A DNA stretch of 64,000 nucleotides from Desulfovibrio sp. Marseille-P6017 (GCA_900604495.1 UWOR01000002.1:314487-378486), one strand, 5' to 3'; positions 20,557-30,502 are shown, counted from the first letter of the stretch. Numbers and translations: made by a program. Notes: generated from the sequence alone by a model not told the origin.

Positions 20557-21561
20557 ATGTGTTTAATAGTACCCCAAAAATATGAAACTAGCTTAGGAGT
20601 AATAGAAACTCAGCAAGCAATAAAAGATTTAAAGGACTTTTTTGAAAACAGATTAGGGGAAATGTTAAAATTAACAAGGGTTTCATCACCGTTATTTGTT
20701 TTACCAGAAACAGGAGTAAATGATAACCTAAACGGAATAGAAAAACCAGTAAGCTTTACAGTGCCTCATTTAAATAAAAATGCGGAAATAGTACATTCAC
20801 TAGCTAAGTGGAAAAGAATGGCTCTTAAAAAGTATGGTTTTTCAGTAGGAAAAGGTCTATATACTGATATGAATGCTATAAGAAAAGATGAAGAATTAGA
20901 TAATCTACACTCTTTATATGTAGATCAATGGGATTGGGAACTTATAATAAATAAGGAAGATAGAAGTATAGAAACACTAAAGAAGGTTGTAAAAGATATA
21001 TATCAAGTATTTAAAGAAACTGAAGAGCATGTACATGCTATATATCCAGAAGTAAGATGTGATTTACCAGAGGAGATAACTTTTATAACATCACAAGAAT
21101 TATTGGATATGTATCCAAATTTAACACCTAAAGAAAGAGAAGATGCAATAGTTAGAGAAAAGAAAGCAGTATTTTTAATGCAAATAGGCAAAGTTTTAAG
21201 TAACGGTCAAAAACATGATGGAAGAAGTCCAGACTATGATGACTGGGAATTAAACGGAGATATATTATTCTATAACCCAGTATTAGATAATGCTATAGAA
21301 CTTTCTTCTATGGGGATAAGAGTAGATGAAGAAAGCTTAGAAAGACAATTAGAAGTATCTGGATGTGAGGATAGAAAAGAATTAGAATTCCATAAAGCCT
21401 TATTAAACGGAGAGTTACCTTATACTATAGGTGGAGGAATTGGTCAGTCTAGAATATGTATGTATTTTTTAAACAAGGCACACATAGGTGAGGTTCAAGT
21501 TGGAATTTGGCCAGAGAAAATGATTAAAGAGTGCAAAGAAGCAGGAGTATATTTATTATAA
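20557..21561 (+). CDS. asnA: Aspartate-ammonia ligase (asparagine synthetase A)
   Basis: Makes asparagine from aspartate, ammonia and ATP; structurally a relative of class II aspartyl-tRNA synthetases. The 334-aa length is normal. Recognisable segments are the N-terminal IVPQKYETSLGVIETQQAI, VSSPLFVLPETGVNDNLNG, the motif-2-like LHSLYVDQWDWELII, SDGRSPDYDDW-like DGRSPDYDDWELNGD and the C-terminal motif 3 GELPYTIGGGIGQSR. Preceded by AAAGGAG and by an Asn-type T-box, so expression should rise when tRNA-Asn is uncharged, matching its function. Confidence 0.97.
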   Translation: MCLIVPQKYETSLGVIETQQAIKDLKDFFENRLGEMLKLTRVSSPLFVLPETGVNDNLNGIEKPVSFTVPHLNKNAEIVHSLAKWKRMALKKYGFSVGKGLYTDMNAIRKDEELDNLHSLYVDQWDWELIINKEDRSIETLKKVVKDIYQVFKETEEHVHAIYPEVRCDLPEEITFITSQELLDMYPNLTPKEREDAIVREKKAVFLMQIGKVLSNGQKHDGRSPDYDDWELNGDILFYNPVLDNAIELSSMGIRVDEESLERQLEVSGCEDRKELEFHKALLNGELPYTIGGGIGQSRICMYFLNKAHIGEVQVGIWPEKMIKECKEAGVYLL

Positions 21562-21601
21562 ATTTATATAATAGGTAGTTTTTAAAACTAGTGTAGTTAA
21601 T

Positions 21602-21660
21602 AAAATAAATTCCAAGTCATATAGATTAAAATAATCTTAAAATGGCTTGGAATTTATTTT
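21602..21660 (+). terminator. Intrinsic terminator after asnA
   Basis: AAAATAAATTCCAAGTCAT (21602-21620) pairs with ATGGCTTGGAATTTATTTT (21642-21660) with one G-U pair. Confidence 0.8.
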
Positions 21661-21773
21661 GTTTAACTAAAATAAATTTCTTATAATAAAAAGTAATTTT
21701 ATATACTAATTAACAAGATAGGACTTAAATTCATAAAATATCTATATAACTACTAATGCAGGGAGGGATATAG

Positions 21774-22271
21774 ATGAAGCCAGAATATGGAGATGTAATA
21801 TGTGTAAATCATGGTATTTATAATCATTTTGGTATATATGTAGATGAAAATCATGTCATCCATTATGCTGGTAAAGATGAAGATTTTTTTTTGAGAAAAA
21901 TGCACATAGATGAAACTTCTATGGATAAATTTTTGGGAAATTCAAATAGATATTATGTATACAAATTTTCAGAAGATAGTTCTAAATCAGTGAAAAGAAT
22001 AAGAGCTAATGGTTTAAATAGAGGTTATAAAGAAAGTGCATATGCAATGTATATGTTATTAAAATTAAAAAATAAGATAAAATATAAAATTTATTCTCCT
22101 GATGAAACAGTAAAAAGAGCTAGAAGTAGAATTGGAGAGCGTAGGTTTAATTTAGGATTTAATAATTGTGAATATTTTGCAGTTTGGTGTAAAACTGGAG
22201 TTAGTCAATCATATCAAGTTAATTTAGTGTTAGATGCAATATTTATTAAGAGTAAAATAGATATATATTAA
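21774..22271 (+). CDS. LRAT-domain protein (NlpC/P60-like permuted papain fold)
   Basis: A 165-aa soluble protein with the lecithin:retinol acyltransferase-like domain. The catalytic triad pieces are visible: H18 in NHFGIYVD, H30 in HVIHYAG, and C132 in FNNCEYFAVWC, the bacterial version of the NCEHF motif. The opening YGDVICVNHG segment (PGDxI) is also family-typical. Eukaryotic members move acyl groups between lipids and amines; bacterial members are mostly uncharacterised and could be acyltransferases, thioesterases or peptidases. No signal peptide or helices. It is a lone gene with a GGGAGGG ribosome site. Family is well supported, the reaction is not. Confidence 0.82.
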   Translation: MKPEYGDVICVNHGIYNHFGIYVDENHVIHYAGKDEDFFLRKMHIDETSMDKFLGNSNRYYVYKFSEDSSKSVKRIRANGLNRGYKESAYAMYMLLKLKNKIKYKIYSPDETVKRARSRIGERRFNLGFNNCEYFAVWCKTGVSQSYQVNLVLDAIFIKSKIDIY

Positions 22272-22389
22272 TAGAATATATTTAAAATATCTAGTTTATA
22301 ATGAGTACTTTATAAAAGTTAAAGCAAAATAATGGTATAATGTAAAGTAGAGCATATAAGAAGTATTATTAATATAAGGGGGAGTATAT

Positions 22390-23769
22390 TTGAATGCACA
22401 GGAATTACAGAAAATAAAATATAAAAAAATGGTAGAAGAACCCGTTGAAAAATTAGTTATAAAAATGGCAATTCCTACGATAATAACTATGTTAATTACA
22501 TCATTTTATAATATTGCAGATACTTTTTTTGTAAGCCTTATAAATAGTAGTGCAACAGCAGCTGTAGGAGTTATATTTTCATTAATGTCAATGTTTCAAG
22601 CAATAGGATTTTGTTTTGGTCATGGTTCGGGAAATTATATTTCAAGAAAATTAGGTGCTAAGGAAAATGAAGCTGCGATAAAAATGGCATCGACAGGATT
22701 TTTCTCAGCATTTTTTATTGGCGTTATAATAACTATAATAGGCATAATGTTTTTAGACCCTCTTGCTAAAGTATTAGGAGCAACAGACTCTATATTACCT
22801 TATGCAAAAAATTATATGGGCATAATTTTAATTGGTGCTCCATTTATGATTTCTTCATTTGTATTAAATAATCAGCTTAGATTACAAGGAAATGCATCTT
22901 ATGCTATGATTGGTATAGCAACAGGTGCAGTTTTGAATGTTATATTAGACCCTATTCTTATATTTAAGCTTAATATGGGAATTAAAGGTGCGGCTTTAGC
23001 TACTGTAATCAGTCAAATTATTAGCTTTAGTTTACTAATTAAGCTTTGTGATTATGGAGGAACTATACCAATAAGATTTAAAAATTTTGAGCCAAACTTA
23101 AATAAATATAAAGAAATATTACATGGAGGAGTACCATCATTATGTAGACAAGGAATAACAAGTTTTGCTACTATATTTCTTAATATTAGAGCAGGATTAT
23201 ATGGTGATGGAGCAGTAGCTGCAATGTCTGTAGTTATGCGTATTACAACATTTGCAAGCTCTGCTTTAATTGGATTTGGTCAAGGGTTTCAGCCTGTTTG
23301 TGGATTTAACTATGGAGCTAAAAATTATAAACGTGTAGAAAATGCTTTTTGGTTTTGTGTAAAAGTATCTACAATAGTTTTAAGCATATTAGGTGTACTT
23401 GGTATTATATTTGCACCAAGTATAGTATCATTATTTACTAAAGATGATTCTAGTTTAATCGAAATAGGTGTTACAGCACTTCGTATGCATTGTATTGCAT
23501 TTCCATTCTTAGGATGGATAATACTATGTAATATGTTACTTCAAAATATAGGAAAGTATGTAAAGGCAAGTATATTAGCTATGGCAAGACAAGGATTATG
23601 CTTTATACCTATGATAATAATACTACCTAGGATATTTGGAGTTACAGGTATTCAGATTAGCCAGTTAATAGCTGACTTATTAACATTTATAATAGCTCTA
23701 CCTATGGGTATGAGTACATTAAAAGAATTTAAATTAATGAGCAAAAAAGATGATAAAAATTTGATATAA
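22390..23769 (+). CDS. MATE-family multidrug/sodium antiporter
   Basis: A 459-aa membrane protein of about 12 helices in two homologous MatE halves, exporting cationic drugs or metabolites in exchange for Na+ or H+. Segments such as MAIPTIITMLITSFYNIADTFFV, the GHGSGNYISRKLGAKE loop and GFGQGFQPVCGFNYGAKNY in the second half are typical of the clostridial DinF/NorM-like branch. The start is TTG at 22390, with GGGGGAG five to six bases before it; no ATG is well placed upstream. It sits alone, followed by two hairpins before the helicase gene. Substrate unknown. Confidence 0.92.
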   Translation: MNAQELQKIKYKKMVEEPVEKLVIKMAIPTIITMLITSFYNIADTFFVSLINSSATAAVGVIFSLMSMFQAIGFCFGHGSGNYISRKLGAKENEAAIKMASTGFFSAFFIGVIITIIGIMFLDPLAKVLGATDSILPYAKNYMGIILIGAPFMISSFVLNNQLRLQGNASYAMIGIATGAVLNVILDPILIFKLNMGIKGAALATVISQIISFSLLIKLCDYGGTIPIRFKNFEPNLNKYKEILHGGVPSLCRQGITSFATIFLNIRAGLYGDGAVAAMSVVMRITTFASSALIGFGQGFQPVCGFNYGAKNYKRVENAFWFCVKVSTIVLSILGVLGIIFAPSIVSLFTKDDSSLIEIGVTALRMHCIAFPFLGWIILCNMLLQNIGKYVKASILAMARQGLCFIPMIIILPRIFGVTGIQISQLIADLLTFIIALPMGMSTLKEFKLMSKKDDKNLI

Positions 23770-23899
23770 TATAAATAGACTACTTATAGAAAATATAAGT
23801 TAATTTATAAAACTATAAACTAACTTATAATAAAAAAATTAGAGCGGGTTAAAATTATATAACACAGGTGCTTATATAATAAATATAAATTATGAACGT

Positions 23900-23930
23900 A
23901 GAAGCTGTCTTAAAATAAAAGACAGCTTCT
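23900..23930 (+). terminator. Hairpin terminator upstream of the SNF2 gene
   Basis: AGAAGCTGTCTT (23900-23911) pairs perfectly with AAGACAGCTTCT (23919-23930), followed by a weak T-rich tail. A second imperfect stem of about 34 bases lies at 23797-23830. Confidence 0.65.
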
Positions 23931-23979
23931 AACTTGTTTTATAAAGTTATAAATAGAATAAAAGAAAACAGGTGAGATT

Positions 23980-26900
23980 ATGGACTTTAAAATAGTAAAT
24001 GACATACTAATTGATAACACGGATAAAACTAGATTAAGTAGAGGTACGGAATACTATAAAGATGGATATGTAGAAGAAGTAAAATATACAAATGAAGATA
24101 AAGTTTTGACTATTGAAGGTAGAGTAGCTTCAGAATTTCAAAATAGAGTTTATAATAGCTCAATAGTAATCGATTTAAAGAACAAAAGAGTCGCATCAGG
24201 TAGTTGTAATTGCCAAGATTGTATGAGTAGAAGTACATCTACTAATTTAGCTATATGCAAGCACATAGTAGCAATGACTATGTATGTAGTAAACTTATTA
24301 AAATCAGATGTAATAAGCAGTTTAAAGCAGACAACTTTTACAGTAAAAAATAAAAGCAAGGTTCATAGAAATAAAAATTTTATAAATAAAGAATTGTTAA
24401 ATTACTTTAAAAGCAATTCTAAAGAGGAAGTTAATTTAGATATTAAACTAGAAATGGTAGGACCAAATACTATTTGTGCAGACTTTAAAATAGGTATTGA
24501 TAAAATGTATGTACTTAAAAACTTAAGAGAGTTTGCTTTTGCAAGAGCTAATTCTAACAGTCTAGTGTATGGAGTTGATTTTGCTTATAATCCTATAGAC
24601 AATTATTTTTCAGAAGAAGATGAAAAAGTAGTTGATATGATAGAAGAATATGGTTTAGGCCTTTCATATATTGCACCACAAAGAGAGCTTAGATATATGA
24701 CATTATCAGGACCAAAAGTTAGAAGATTAATAGAAGCTTTAGAACATAGAGAATTTGATTTTAAATTTAGAAATATGTATTATACTCCAAGAGTAATAAG
24801 AGGAGAATTACCTATAAATATAGATTTAGAAATGGATGATGATAATATATTACTTAAAAATGAAGGGCCACTTCCAATTCCTATATCTCAAAAAGGAGAT
24901 GTAGTTTTTTATAAAGGTGATATATACTTACTTAATTCTGAAAATGGTATATATTACAATAAATTATATAGTGTACTAGATGAGTTTAAGGAAATATCAT
25001 TTACTAAAAGTGAAGTTAATGAGGTACTAAGTAATGTTATTCCAAAACTTAAAAAAATATGCAGTAATGTAAAAATCGATGAGAAGATAGAAAAAAACAC
25101 TTCCGGAGAGTTAGAAGTTAAATTTTACTTTGACTTAGAAGATAGTAAAATAACTTGTGACCTTAAGTTTGAATATGAAGGCGAATCTGAAGGTAAATTT
25201 GTAATAAGAGATACTGTAAAAGAACAAGAAGCTATATATAGATTATATAGTAATTACTTTGAAAATTATAAAAATAAATATGTATTTAAAGGAAATGATG
25301 CACAATTATATGACTTTTTAAGTAAGGAAATAAATAGATTAAAAAATATAGGTGAAGTATACTATTCTGAAAAACTAAAAGAAAGAAAAATATATAATTC
25401 AGCTAATATTAAAGTAGGACTTGGAGAAGAAGTAAATCATTATTTAGAATTTAATTTTGAAATTGAAGGTGTAGATGAAAGCGAATATAAAAAAATAATA
25501 GACGCATTTAAAATTAATAAAAGATTTTACAAATTAGGAAATGGAAATTTTGTAAACTTAGAAGAAGCCGAAACTAAAGAAATGTTTAAGCTTATGGAAA
25601 GTTTAGGATTTACTGATAACTATAAAAATATGAAAATTCACACAAGTAAATCTTTATTTATAAATGATTTACTTACTGAAAAAAAGCTTCCTCATATAGA
25701 TGGTATAGAAAAAACTAAAGAATTAGTAGATAAGTTTAAAAATCTTAAAAATTTATCTGTAGAAGTTCCAAGTAATTTAAATGCAAACCTTAGAGATTAT
25801 CAGATTGATGCCTTAAGTTGGTTTGAAACTTTAGATTATTGTGGTTTTGGTGGTATTTTAGCAGATGAAATGGGATTAGGAAAAACTATACAAACAATAG
25901 CATTCTTATTATCTAAAGAAAATAAAAAGAGCTTAGTAGTAACTCCTACTTCACTTATACATAACTGGAAAAGTGAATTTGAAAAATTTGCACCAAGTAT
26001 GAAAGTAGGAATAGCTCATGGTATAAAAAAAGAACGAGAAAAAGTAGTAGAGAGTATTAATGATTATGATGTAATATTAACTACTTATGGTTCCCTTAGA
26101 AATGATTTAGATAAATATGAAAATATAAACTTTGACTATTGTATTATAGATGAAGCTCAAAATATAAAAAATCCAACAGCTATGAGTACGGATGCAGTAA
26201 AATCTATAAAAGCTAATAATAGATTTGCCCTTACAGGAACTCCAATAGAAAATAATTTAATGGAGTTATGGTCTATCTTTGATTTTATAATGCCTGGATA
26301 TTTATATAATTTAACTAAATTTAATGCAGTTTTTATAAGAGATGAAGGTCATATAGAAAATCTAAAAAGAATGATAAGGCCATTTATACTAAGAAGAACT
26401 AAAAAACAAGTTATAAAAGAACTTCCAGATAAAATAGAAAGACAATTTTTAGTTGAAATGGGTAAAGAACAAAGAAAAGTATATGGAGTATATGTAGAAG
26501 ATATACAAAAAAAACTTAAAGAAAAGAAGAATATAAAAGATAAAATAACCGTATTTTCTTATTTAACAAAATTAAGACAACTTTGTTTAGACCCAAGTGT
26601 AATAATACAAGATTATAAAGGTAAAAGTGCCAAAACTGATGCATGTTTTGAAATTATAAAAGAATATACAGAAGAAAATAATAAGATATTAGTATTCTCA
26701 CAATTTACAAGTGTACTTAAAAATATAGGAAAGAAATTATCTCAAAATAATATAAGCTATAGTTATTTAGATGGACAAACTAAGGCGATAGATAGAATAA
26801 AACTTGTAAATGAATTTAATGAAGGAAATGATAAAAAGGTATTTTTAATTTCTCTAAAAGCAGGAGGAACTGGTCTTAATTTAACTTCTGCAAATACAGT

Positions 26901-27147
26901 TATTCATTTTGATCCTTGGTGGAATCCATCAGTTGAAAATCAAGCAAGTGATAGAGCTCATAGATTTGGTCAAAAAGACGTTGTTGAAGTTATAAAGCTT
27001 ATAGCCAAAGGAACTATAGAAGAAAAAATAGTTGAACTTCAAGAAAAGAAAAAGGAATTAATTGATGATATGATAGATGGAAATTTATCTGATGGAAGTG
27101 TATTAAAGAGTTTATCAGATGAGGATATACTCGATTTATTAAAGTAA
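23980..27147 (+). CDS. SNF2-family helicase with SWIM zinc finger
   Basis: A 1055-aa Swi2/Snf2 ATPase, a DNA translocase of the bacterial RapA/HepA-like group. An N-terminal SWIM zinc finger (GSCNCQDC, then ICKHIVA, about residues 72-100) is followed by a long helicase-associated region (to about 590), then the motor. The motor has DEMGLGKTIQT (Walker A), IIDEAQNIKN (motif II, DEAQ rather than DEAH), LTGTPIENNLMELW (III), SLKAGGTGLNLTSAN (V) and QASDRAHRFGQ (VI). Such proteins help RNA polymerase recycling or DNA transactions; cellular role here is unknown. It lies 12 bases before a two-component gene pair, an unusual operon partner. Confidence 0.92.
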   Translation: MDFKIVNDILIDNTDKTRLSRGTEYYKDGYVEEVKYTNEDKVLTIEGRVASEFQNRVYNSSIVIDLKNKRVASGSCNCQDCMSRSTSTNLAICKHIVAMTMYVVNLLKSDVISSLKQTTFTVKNKSKVHRNKNFINKELLNYFKSNSKEEVNLDIKLEMVGPNTICADFKIGIDKMYVLKNLREFAFARANSNSLVYGVDFAYNPIDNYFSEEDEKVVDMIEEYGLGLSYIAPQRELRYMTLSGPKVRRLIEALEHREFDFKFRNMYYTPRVIRGELPINIDLEMDDDNILLKNEGPLPIPISQKGDVVFYKGDIYLLNSENGIYYNKLYSVLDEFKEISFTKSEVNEVLSNVIPKLKKICSNVKIDEKIEKNTSGELEVKFYFDLEDSKITCDLKFEYEGESEGKFVIRDTVKEQEAIYRLYSNYFENYKNKYVFKGNDAQLYDFLSKEINRLKNIGEVYYSEKLKERKIYNSANIKVGLGEEVNHYLEFNFEIEGVDESEYKKIIDAFKINKRFYKLGNGNFVNLEEAETKEMFKLMESLGFTDNYKNMKIHTSKSLFINDLLTEKKLPHIDGIEKTKELVDKFKNLKNLSVEVPSNLNANLRDYQIDALSWFETLDYCGFGGILADEMGLGKTIQTIAFLLSKENKKSLVVTPTSLIHNWKSEFEKFAPSMKVGIAHGIKKEREKVVESINDYDVILTTYGSLRNDLDKYENINFDYCIIDEAQNIKNPTAMSTDAVKSIKANNRFALTGTPIENNLMELWSIFDFIMPGYLYNLTKFNAVFIRDEGHIENLKRMIRPFILRRTKKQVIKELPDKIERQFLVEMGKEQRKVYGVYVEDIQKKLKEKKNIKDKITVFSYLTKLRQLCLDPSVIIQDYKGKSAKTDACFEIIKEYTEENNKILVFSQFTSVLKNIGKKLSQNNISYSYLDGQTKAIDRIKLVNEFNEGNDKKVFLISLKAGGTGLNLTSANTVIHFDPWWNPSVENQASDRAHRFGQKDVVEVIKLIAKGTIEEKIVELQEKKKELIDDMIDGNLSDGSVLKSLSDEDILDLLK

Positions 27148-27159
27148 AGAGGTAAATTT

Positions 27160-27837
27160 ATGACAGATATTTTTATAGTAGAAGATGATAATGCTCTAAG
27201 TAGAGAAATCAGTTTAACCTTAAGTAAATGGGGATATAGTGTATGTGAAGTTAGAAATTTTGAAAATATAACTGATGAAGTTTTAGAAAAAAATCCAAAG
27301 CTTGTATTAATGGATATAAACTTACCTTGTTATGATGGATTTTATTGGTGCTTACAAATAAGAAACTTTTTAAAAGTTCCAATAATATTTATATCATCAA
27401 GAGATAACGATATGGATATTATAATGTCAATAAATATGGGAGGAGATGACTATATAACAAAGCCATTTTCACCCCAGATTTTAGTTGCAAAAATACAAGC
27501 AATACTTAGAAGAACATATTCTTATAACAGTGATATAAAAAATGAAATAATAAAATTTAAGGATGTAATATTAAATATTGTTGAAGGTAAAATTTATTAT
27601 AAAAATAAAAATACAGATTTAACTAAAAATGAGTTGAAAATTATGAAGATACTTATGGAAAATCAGGAAAAAATAGTTAGTAGGGAAGAAATAATAGAAA
27701 ATCTTTGGGATAGTGAAGAATTTATAAGTGAAAACACTTTAACAGTTAATATAAATAGACTTAGAAAAAAATTAGAAAGTATAGGCTTAGAAGAATTTAT
27801 ACTTACTAAAAAAGGACATGGATATATTATAAAATGA
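27160..27837 (+). CDS. OmpR-family response regulator, BceR-like
   Basis: DNA-binding partner of the next gene. The 225-aa protein has a receiver domain with the acidic pocket EDD near the N-terminus, the phosphoacceptor Asp in LVLMDINLPCYDGFYW, and the conserved Lys in YITKPFSP. The C-terminal winged helix ends in TVNINRLRKKLESIG and KKGHGYII. The DINLPCYDGFYWCLQIR segment is strongly reminiscent of BceR/BraR regulators of peptide-antibiotic resistance. It overlaps the kinase gene by four bases (ATGA), indicating coupled translation. The usual BceAB-type transporter is not adjacent. Confidence 0.9.
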   Translation: MTDIFIVEDDNALSREISLTLSKWGYSVCEVRNFENITDEVLEKNPKLVLMDINLPCYDGFYWCLQIRNFLKVPIIFISSRDNDMDIIMSINMGGDDYITKPFSPQILVAKIQAILRRTYSYNSDIKNEIIKFKDVILNIVEGKIYYKNKNTDLTKNELKIMKILMENQEKIVSREEIIENLWDSEEFISENTLTVNINRLRKKLESIGLEEFILTKKGHGYIIK

Positions 27838-28847
27838 GATTTATAAATTATTTGAAAAATACAAAGGTAATTTTTATATTAATAATCTTAATAATGATAA
27901 TAGTAAATTTAATTATAATTTTAGATCCTAATTTATCTAAAAGCACTGATAGCTTAATATATATGAATTTACTAGTTTCATTAACATCTATTATATTTTT
28001 ATATTTAGATTATTTAAATTATAAAAAAAGAGTTAATAATTTTATTAATGCAGTAAGTGATTTTAATATAGAAAATTATGAACTGAAAGAAAGCTATGAA
28101 TATAAAAGAGTTAAGAATATAATAGATAAAAATGAAGATGAAGTAAAATCTTTAAAAAAAGAATTAGAAGAAATAAATGATTATATGACTAATTGGATAC
28201 ATGAAGTGAAAATACCAATATCAGTTCTTGAGATAATTGGAAAGAGAGTAAGTGAAATAGAATATGGAAAAGATTTATCTAAACAAATAAAAGCTGAAGT
28301 TACTAGAATAGATAAATTAGTAGAACAAGCTATGTATTCAAGTAGAGCAGGAAATTATAATTCAGATTTTTTTATAAATGAAGTTAATTTAGAAAATATA
28401 GTTAAAGAGGTAATTAAGAAAAATAAATACCAATTTATATATAATAAAATAGAGTTAAATGTTTTAGACTTAAATAAAGTTATACTAACTGATAAAAAAT
28501 GGATTACTCATATAATAGAATTAATAATTGATAATGCTATTAAATATAGTGAGAGTTATGGGAAAATAGAAATTTATACAATTGAAAATAAAAAAGGATT
28601 GGAACTGCATATAAAGGACTATGGAATAGGAATAGCACCACAAGATATTGATAGAGTATTTGACAAAGGTTTTACAGGTGTAAATGGAAGAAAAAGGACT
28701 AAATCTACAGGTATAGGACTTTATATAGCTAAGAATATATTAACAAAGTTAAGTCATGATATAAATATAATATCTAAACAAAATGAGTTTACTGATGTAA
28801 TTATAACATTTTATAATTTATCTGATTACTTTAATACTATTGAATAA
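27834..28847 (+). CDS. Intramembrane-sensing histidine kinase, BceS-like
   Basis: A 337-aa sensor with two N-terminal membrane helices (about residues 10-30 and 39-57) separated by a very short loop, so it has no room for an extracellular sensor. The dimerisation/phosphoacceptor segment TNWIHEVKIPISVLE carries the His. The ATPase domain has N-box ELIIDNAIKYS, G1 KDYGIGIAPQD, and G2 STGIGLYIAKN. BceS-type kinases read the state of a partner ABC transporter; none lies next to it, so its input is unclear. Family call is firm, cognate transporter unknown. Confidence 0.88.
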   Translation: MRFINYLKNTKVIFILIILIMIIVNLIIILDPNLSKSTDSLIYMNLLVSLTSIIFLYLDYLNYKKRVNNFINAVSDFNIENYELKESYEYKRVKNIIDKNEDEVKSLKKELEEINDYMTNWIHEVKIPISVLEIIGKRVSEIEYGKDLSKQIKAEVTRIDKLVEQAMYSSRAGNYNSDFFINEVNLENIVKEVIKKNKYQFIYNKIELNVLDLNKVILTDKKWITHIIELIIDNAIKYSESYGKIEIYTIENKKGLELHIKDYGIGIAPQDIDRVFDKGFTGVNGRKRTKSTGIGLYIAKNILTKLSHDINIISKQNEFTDVIITFYNLSDYFNTIE

Positions 28848-28931
28848 TATTAATATTTACGGTAAACATCAATTTACATAAATTACGTAATATAAGATTT
28901 ATTTTATAAGAAGAATAGGAGAATTAAAATT

Positions 28932-29654
28932 ATGGTAAAAAATTTTGCTCATCGTGGATTTAGTGGAAAATACCCAGAAAATACTCTTTTAGCTTTTGAA
29001 AAAGCTATTGAGGTTGGTGTAGATGGAATGGAATTTGATGTTCAGCTAACAAAAGATGGAGAAGTTGTCATAATACATGATGAGACTATAGATCGTACTT
29101 CTGATGGTACTGGTAGAGTATGTGATTATACATATGATGAATTATTAAAATATGACTTTTCATGGAAGTACAGAGCACAGTTTGGAAAAATAAAATTACC
29201 TCTATTAAGAGAATATTTCGAACTAGTAAAGGATACTAACATAATATCCAATATAGAGTTAAAAAATAGTGTATATGACTATGAAAAACTAGAAGAGAAA
29301 GTATATGAACTAATAATTGAATATAACTTAAAAGATAAAGTTATTATATCATCATTTAATCATGAAAGTATTATAAGAATGAAAAATATAGATGATAGTA
29401 TTAAATGTGGATTTTTATCTGATTGCTGGATGATGGAGCCAGGTAAATATACTAAAAATTATAATGTAGAATGCTACCATCCATCAGCATATTATCTTAC
29501 TAAAGAAAAAGTAAATAAAATACAAAATGAAGGTATAGAAGTTAATGTTTGGTTAGGTAAAGAGAAAGTTAGTTATAAAAAATTAATAGAAATGGGAATA
29601 GACTCATTAATATCTGATGATCCTGATGTGATAAAAAAACTTGTAAATAGATAG
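28932..29654 (+). CDS. Glycerophosphodiester phosphodiesterase
   Basis: Hydrolyses glycerophosphodiesters from lipid or teichoic acid breakdown to glycerol-3-phosphate and an alcohol. The 240-aa protein is a single GDPD TIM barrel: FAHRGFSGKYPENTLLAFEKA (metal and catalytic His, Arg, Glu), MEFDVQLTKDGEVVIIHDETIDRTSDGTG (second metal Glu/Asp and catalytic His) and the closing VNVWLGKEK. No signal peptide, so it is cytoplasmic. AGGAG precedes the ATG. It is followed after 39 bases by an alpha/beta hydrolase, and the two may act together on lipid turnover products; that is inference. Confidence 0.93.
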   Translation: MVKNFAHRGFSGKYPENTLLAFEKAIEVGVDGMEFDVQLTKDGEVVIIHDETIDRTSDGTGRVCDYTYDELLKYDFSWKYRAQFGKIKLPLLREYFELVKDTNIISNIELKNSVYDYEKLEEKVYELIIEYNLKDKVIISSFNHESIIRMKNIDDSIKCGFLSDCWMMEPGKYTKNYNVECYHPSAYYLTKEKVNKIQNEGIEVNVWLGKEKVSYKKLIEMGIDSLISDDPDVIKKLVNR

Positions 29655-29693
29655 TTATTTTATACTTAAAAAGGGTAATAGGGAGTAGAGAAA

Positions 29694-30455
29694 ATGAAAG
29701 ATAGACATAAGCCATTTGTACAAGAAGTAAAGAATTCAGATACTATGATAATATTTATACATGGTATAGTAGAAAGTCCATATCAATTTAGAAATCTTGC
29801 TCAAATTGCAATGGATAATAATATATCTGTTTGTGGAGTACTCCTTGCTGGTCATGGAAAAAGTGGAAAAGATTTTGTAAAAAGTAATTTAAATATGTGG
29901 AGAACTTCAATTGAAAGGGAAATTGAAAAGTATAAAACTAAATATAAAAATATAATACTAGTAGGACATTCAATGGGGGCATTATTATCTATTGAATTCT
30001 ATTTAAAGTACAAGCAAAATATAAAATATATTGTTGCAATAGCAACACCGTTATGTATAAGAGTAAAATTTAATATTATAAGAAGCTGTATAAAAATAGC
30101 TCTAGGAATAATTCCTAAAGGTGATCTTTTAACAAGATATGCGTATGAAGCTATTAGTGTAAATGAAACAAATTTATTTAATTATATAAAATGGGCACCA
30201 AGATACATAGATTTATTTAAGCTAATAATAAAAGTTAGATTAAATTTAAATAATATAGATATACCAATGCTAATATTTCACTCTATGAACGATGAACTTG
30301 TAAGTTTAAAAAGTATAAAAATATATAAAAAGAGTTTTAAATACAATAATAAGTTAAATAATAAAAGTATTATAAAATTAGAAAGCTCAGGTCATTTCTA
30401 TTATGATTATGATGATTTAGAAGTTTTAGAAAGTGAATTTAAATCATTTATATGA
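29694..30455 (+). CDS. Alpha/beta hydrolase (esterase/lysophospholipase-like)
   Basis: A 253-aa serine hydrolase. The HG oxyanion motif is in FIHGIVESPYQF, the nucleophile elbow is GHSMG, the acid is in FHSMNDELVS, and the catalytic His is in SSGHFYYDYDD. The short lid region after the elbow resembles carboxylesterase/monoacylglycerol lipase types such as Est30 and YvaK. No signal peptide. Its position right after a glycerophosphodiesterase suggests lipid catabolism, but the substrate cannot be read. It ends just before a bidirectional terminator. Confidence 0.85.
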   Translation: MKDRHKPFVQEVKNSDTMIIFIHGIVESPYQFRNLAQIAMDNNISVCGVLLAGHGKSGKDFVKSNLNMWRTSIEREIEKYKTKYKNIILVGHSMGALLSIEFYLKYKQNIKYIVAIATPLCIRVKFNIIRSCIKIALGIIPKGDLLTRYAYEAISVNETNLFNYIKWAPRYIDLFKLIIKVRLNLNNIDIPMLIFHSMNDELVSLKSIKIYKKSFKYNNKLNNKSIIKLESSGHFYYDYDDLEVLESEFKSFI

Positions 30456-30461
30456 TGAAAT

Positions 30462-30501
30462 AAAAAAGTATCTTAAAATAAAAATTTTAAGATACTTTTT
30501 T
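30462..30501. terminator. Bidirectional terminator between convergent genes
   Basis: AAAAAAGTATCTTAAAAT (30462-30479) pairs perfectly with 30484-30501, with A- and T-runs for both directions. Confidence 0.85.
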
Positions 30502-30502
30502 A

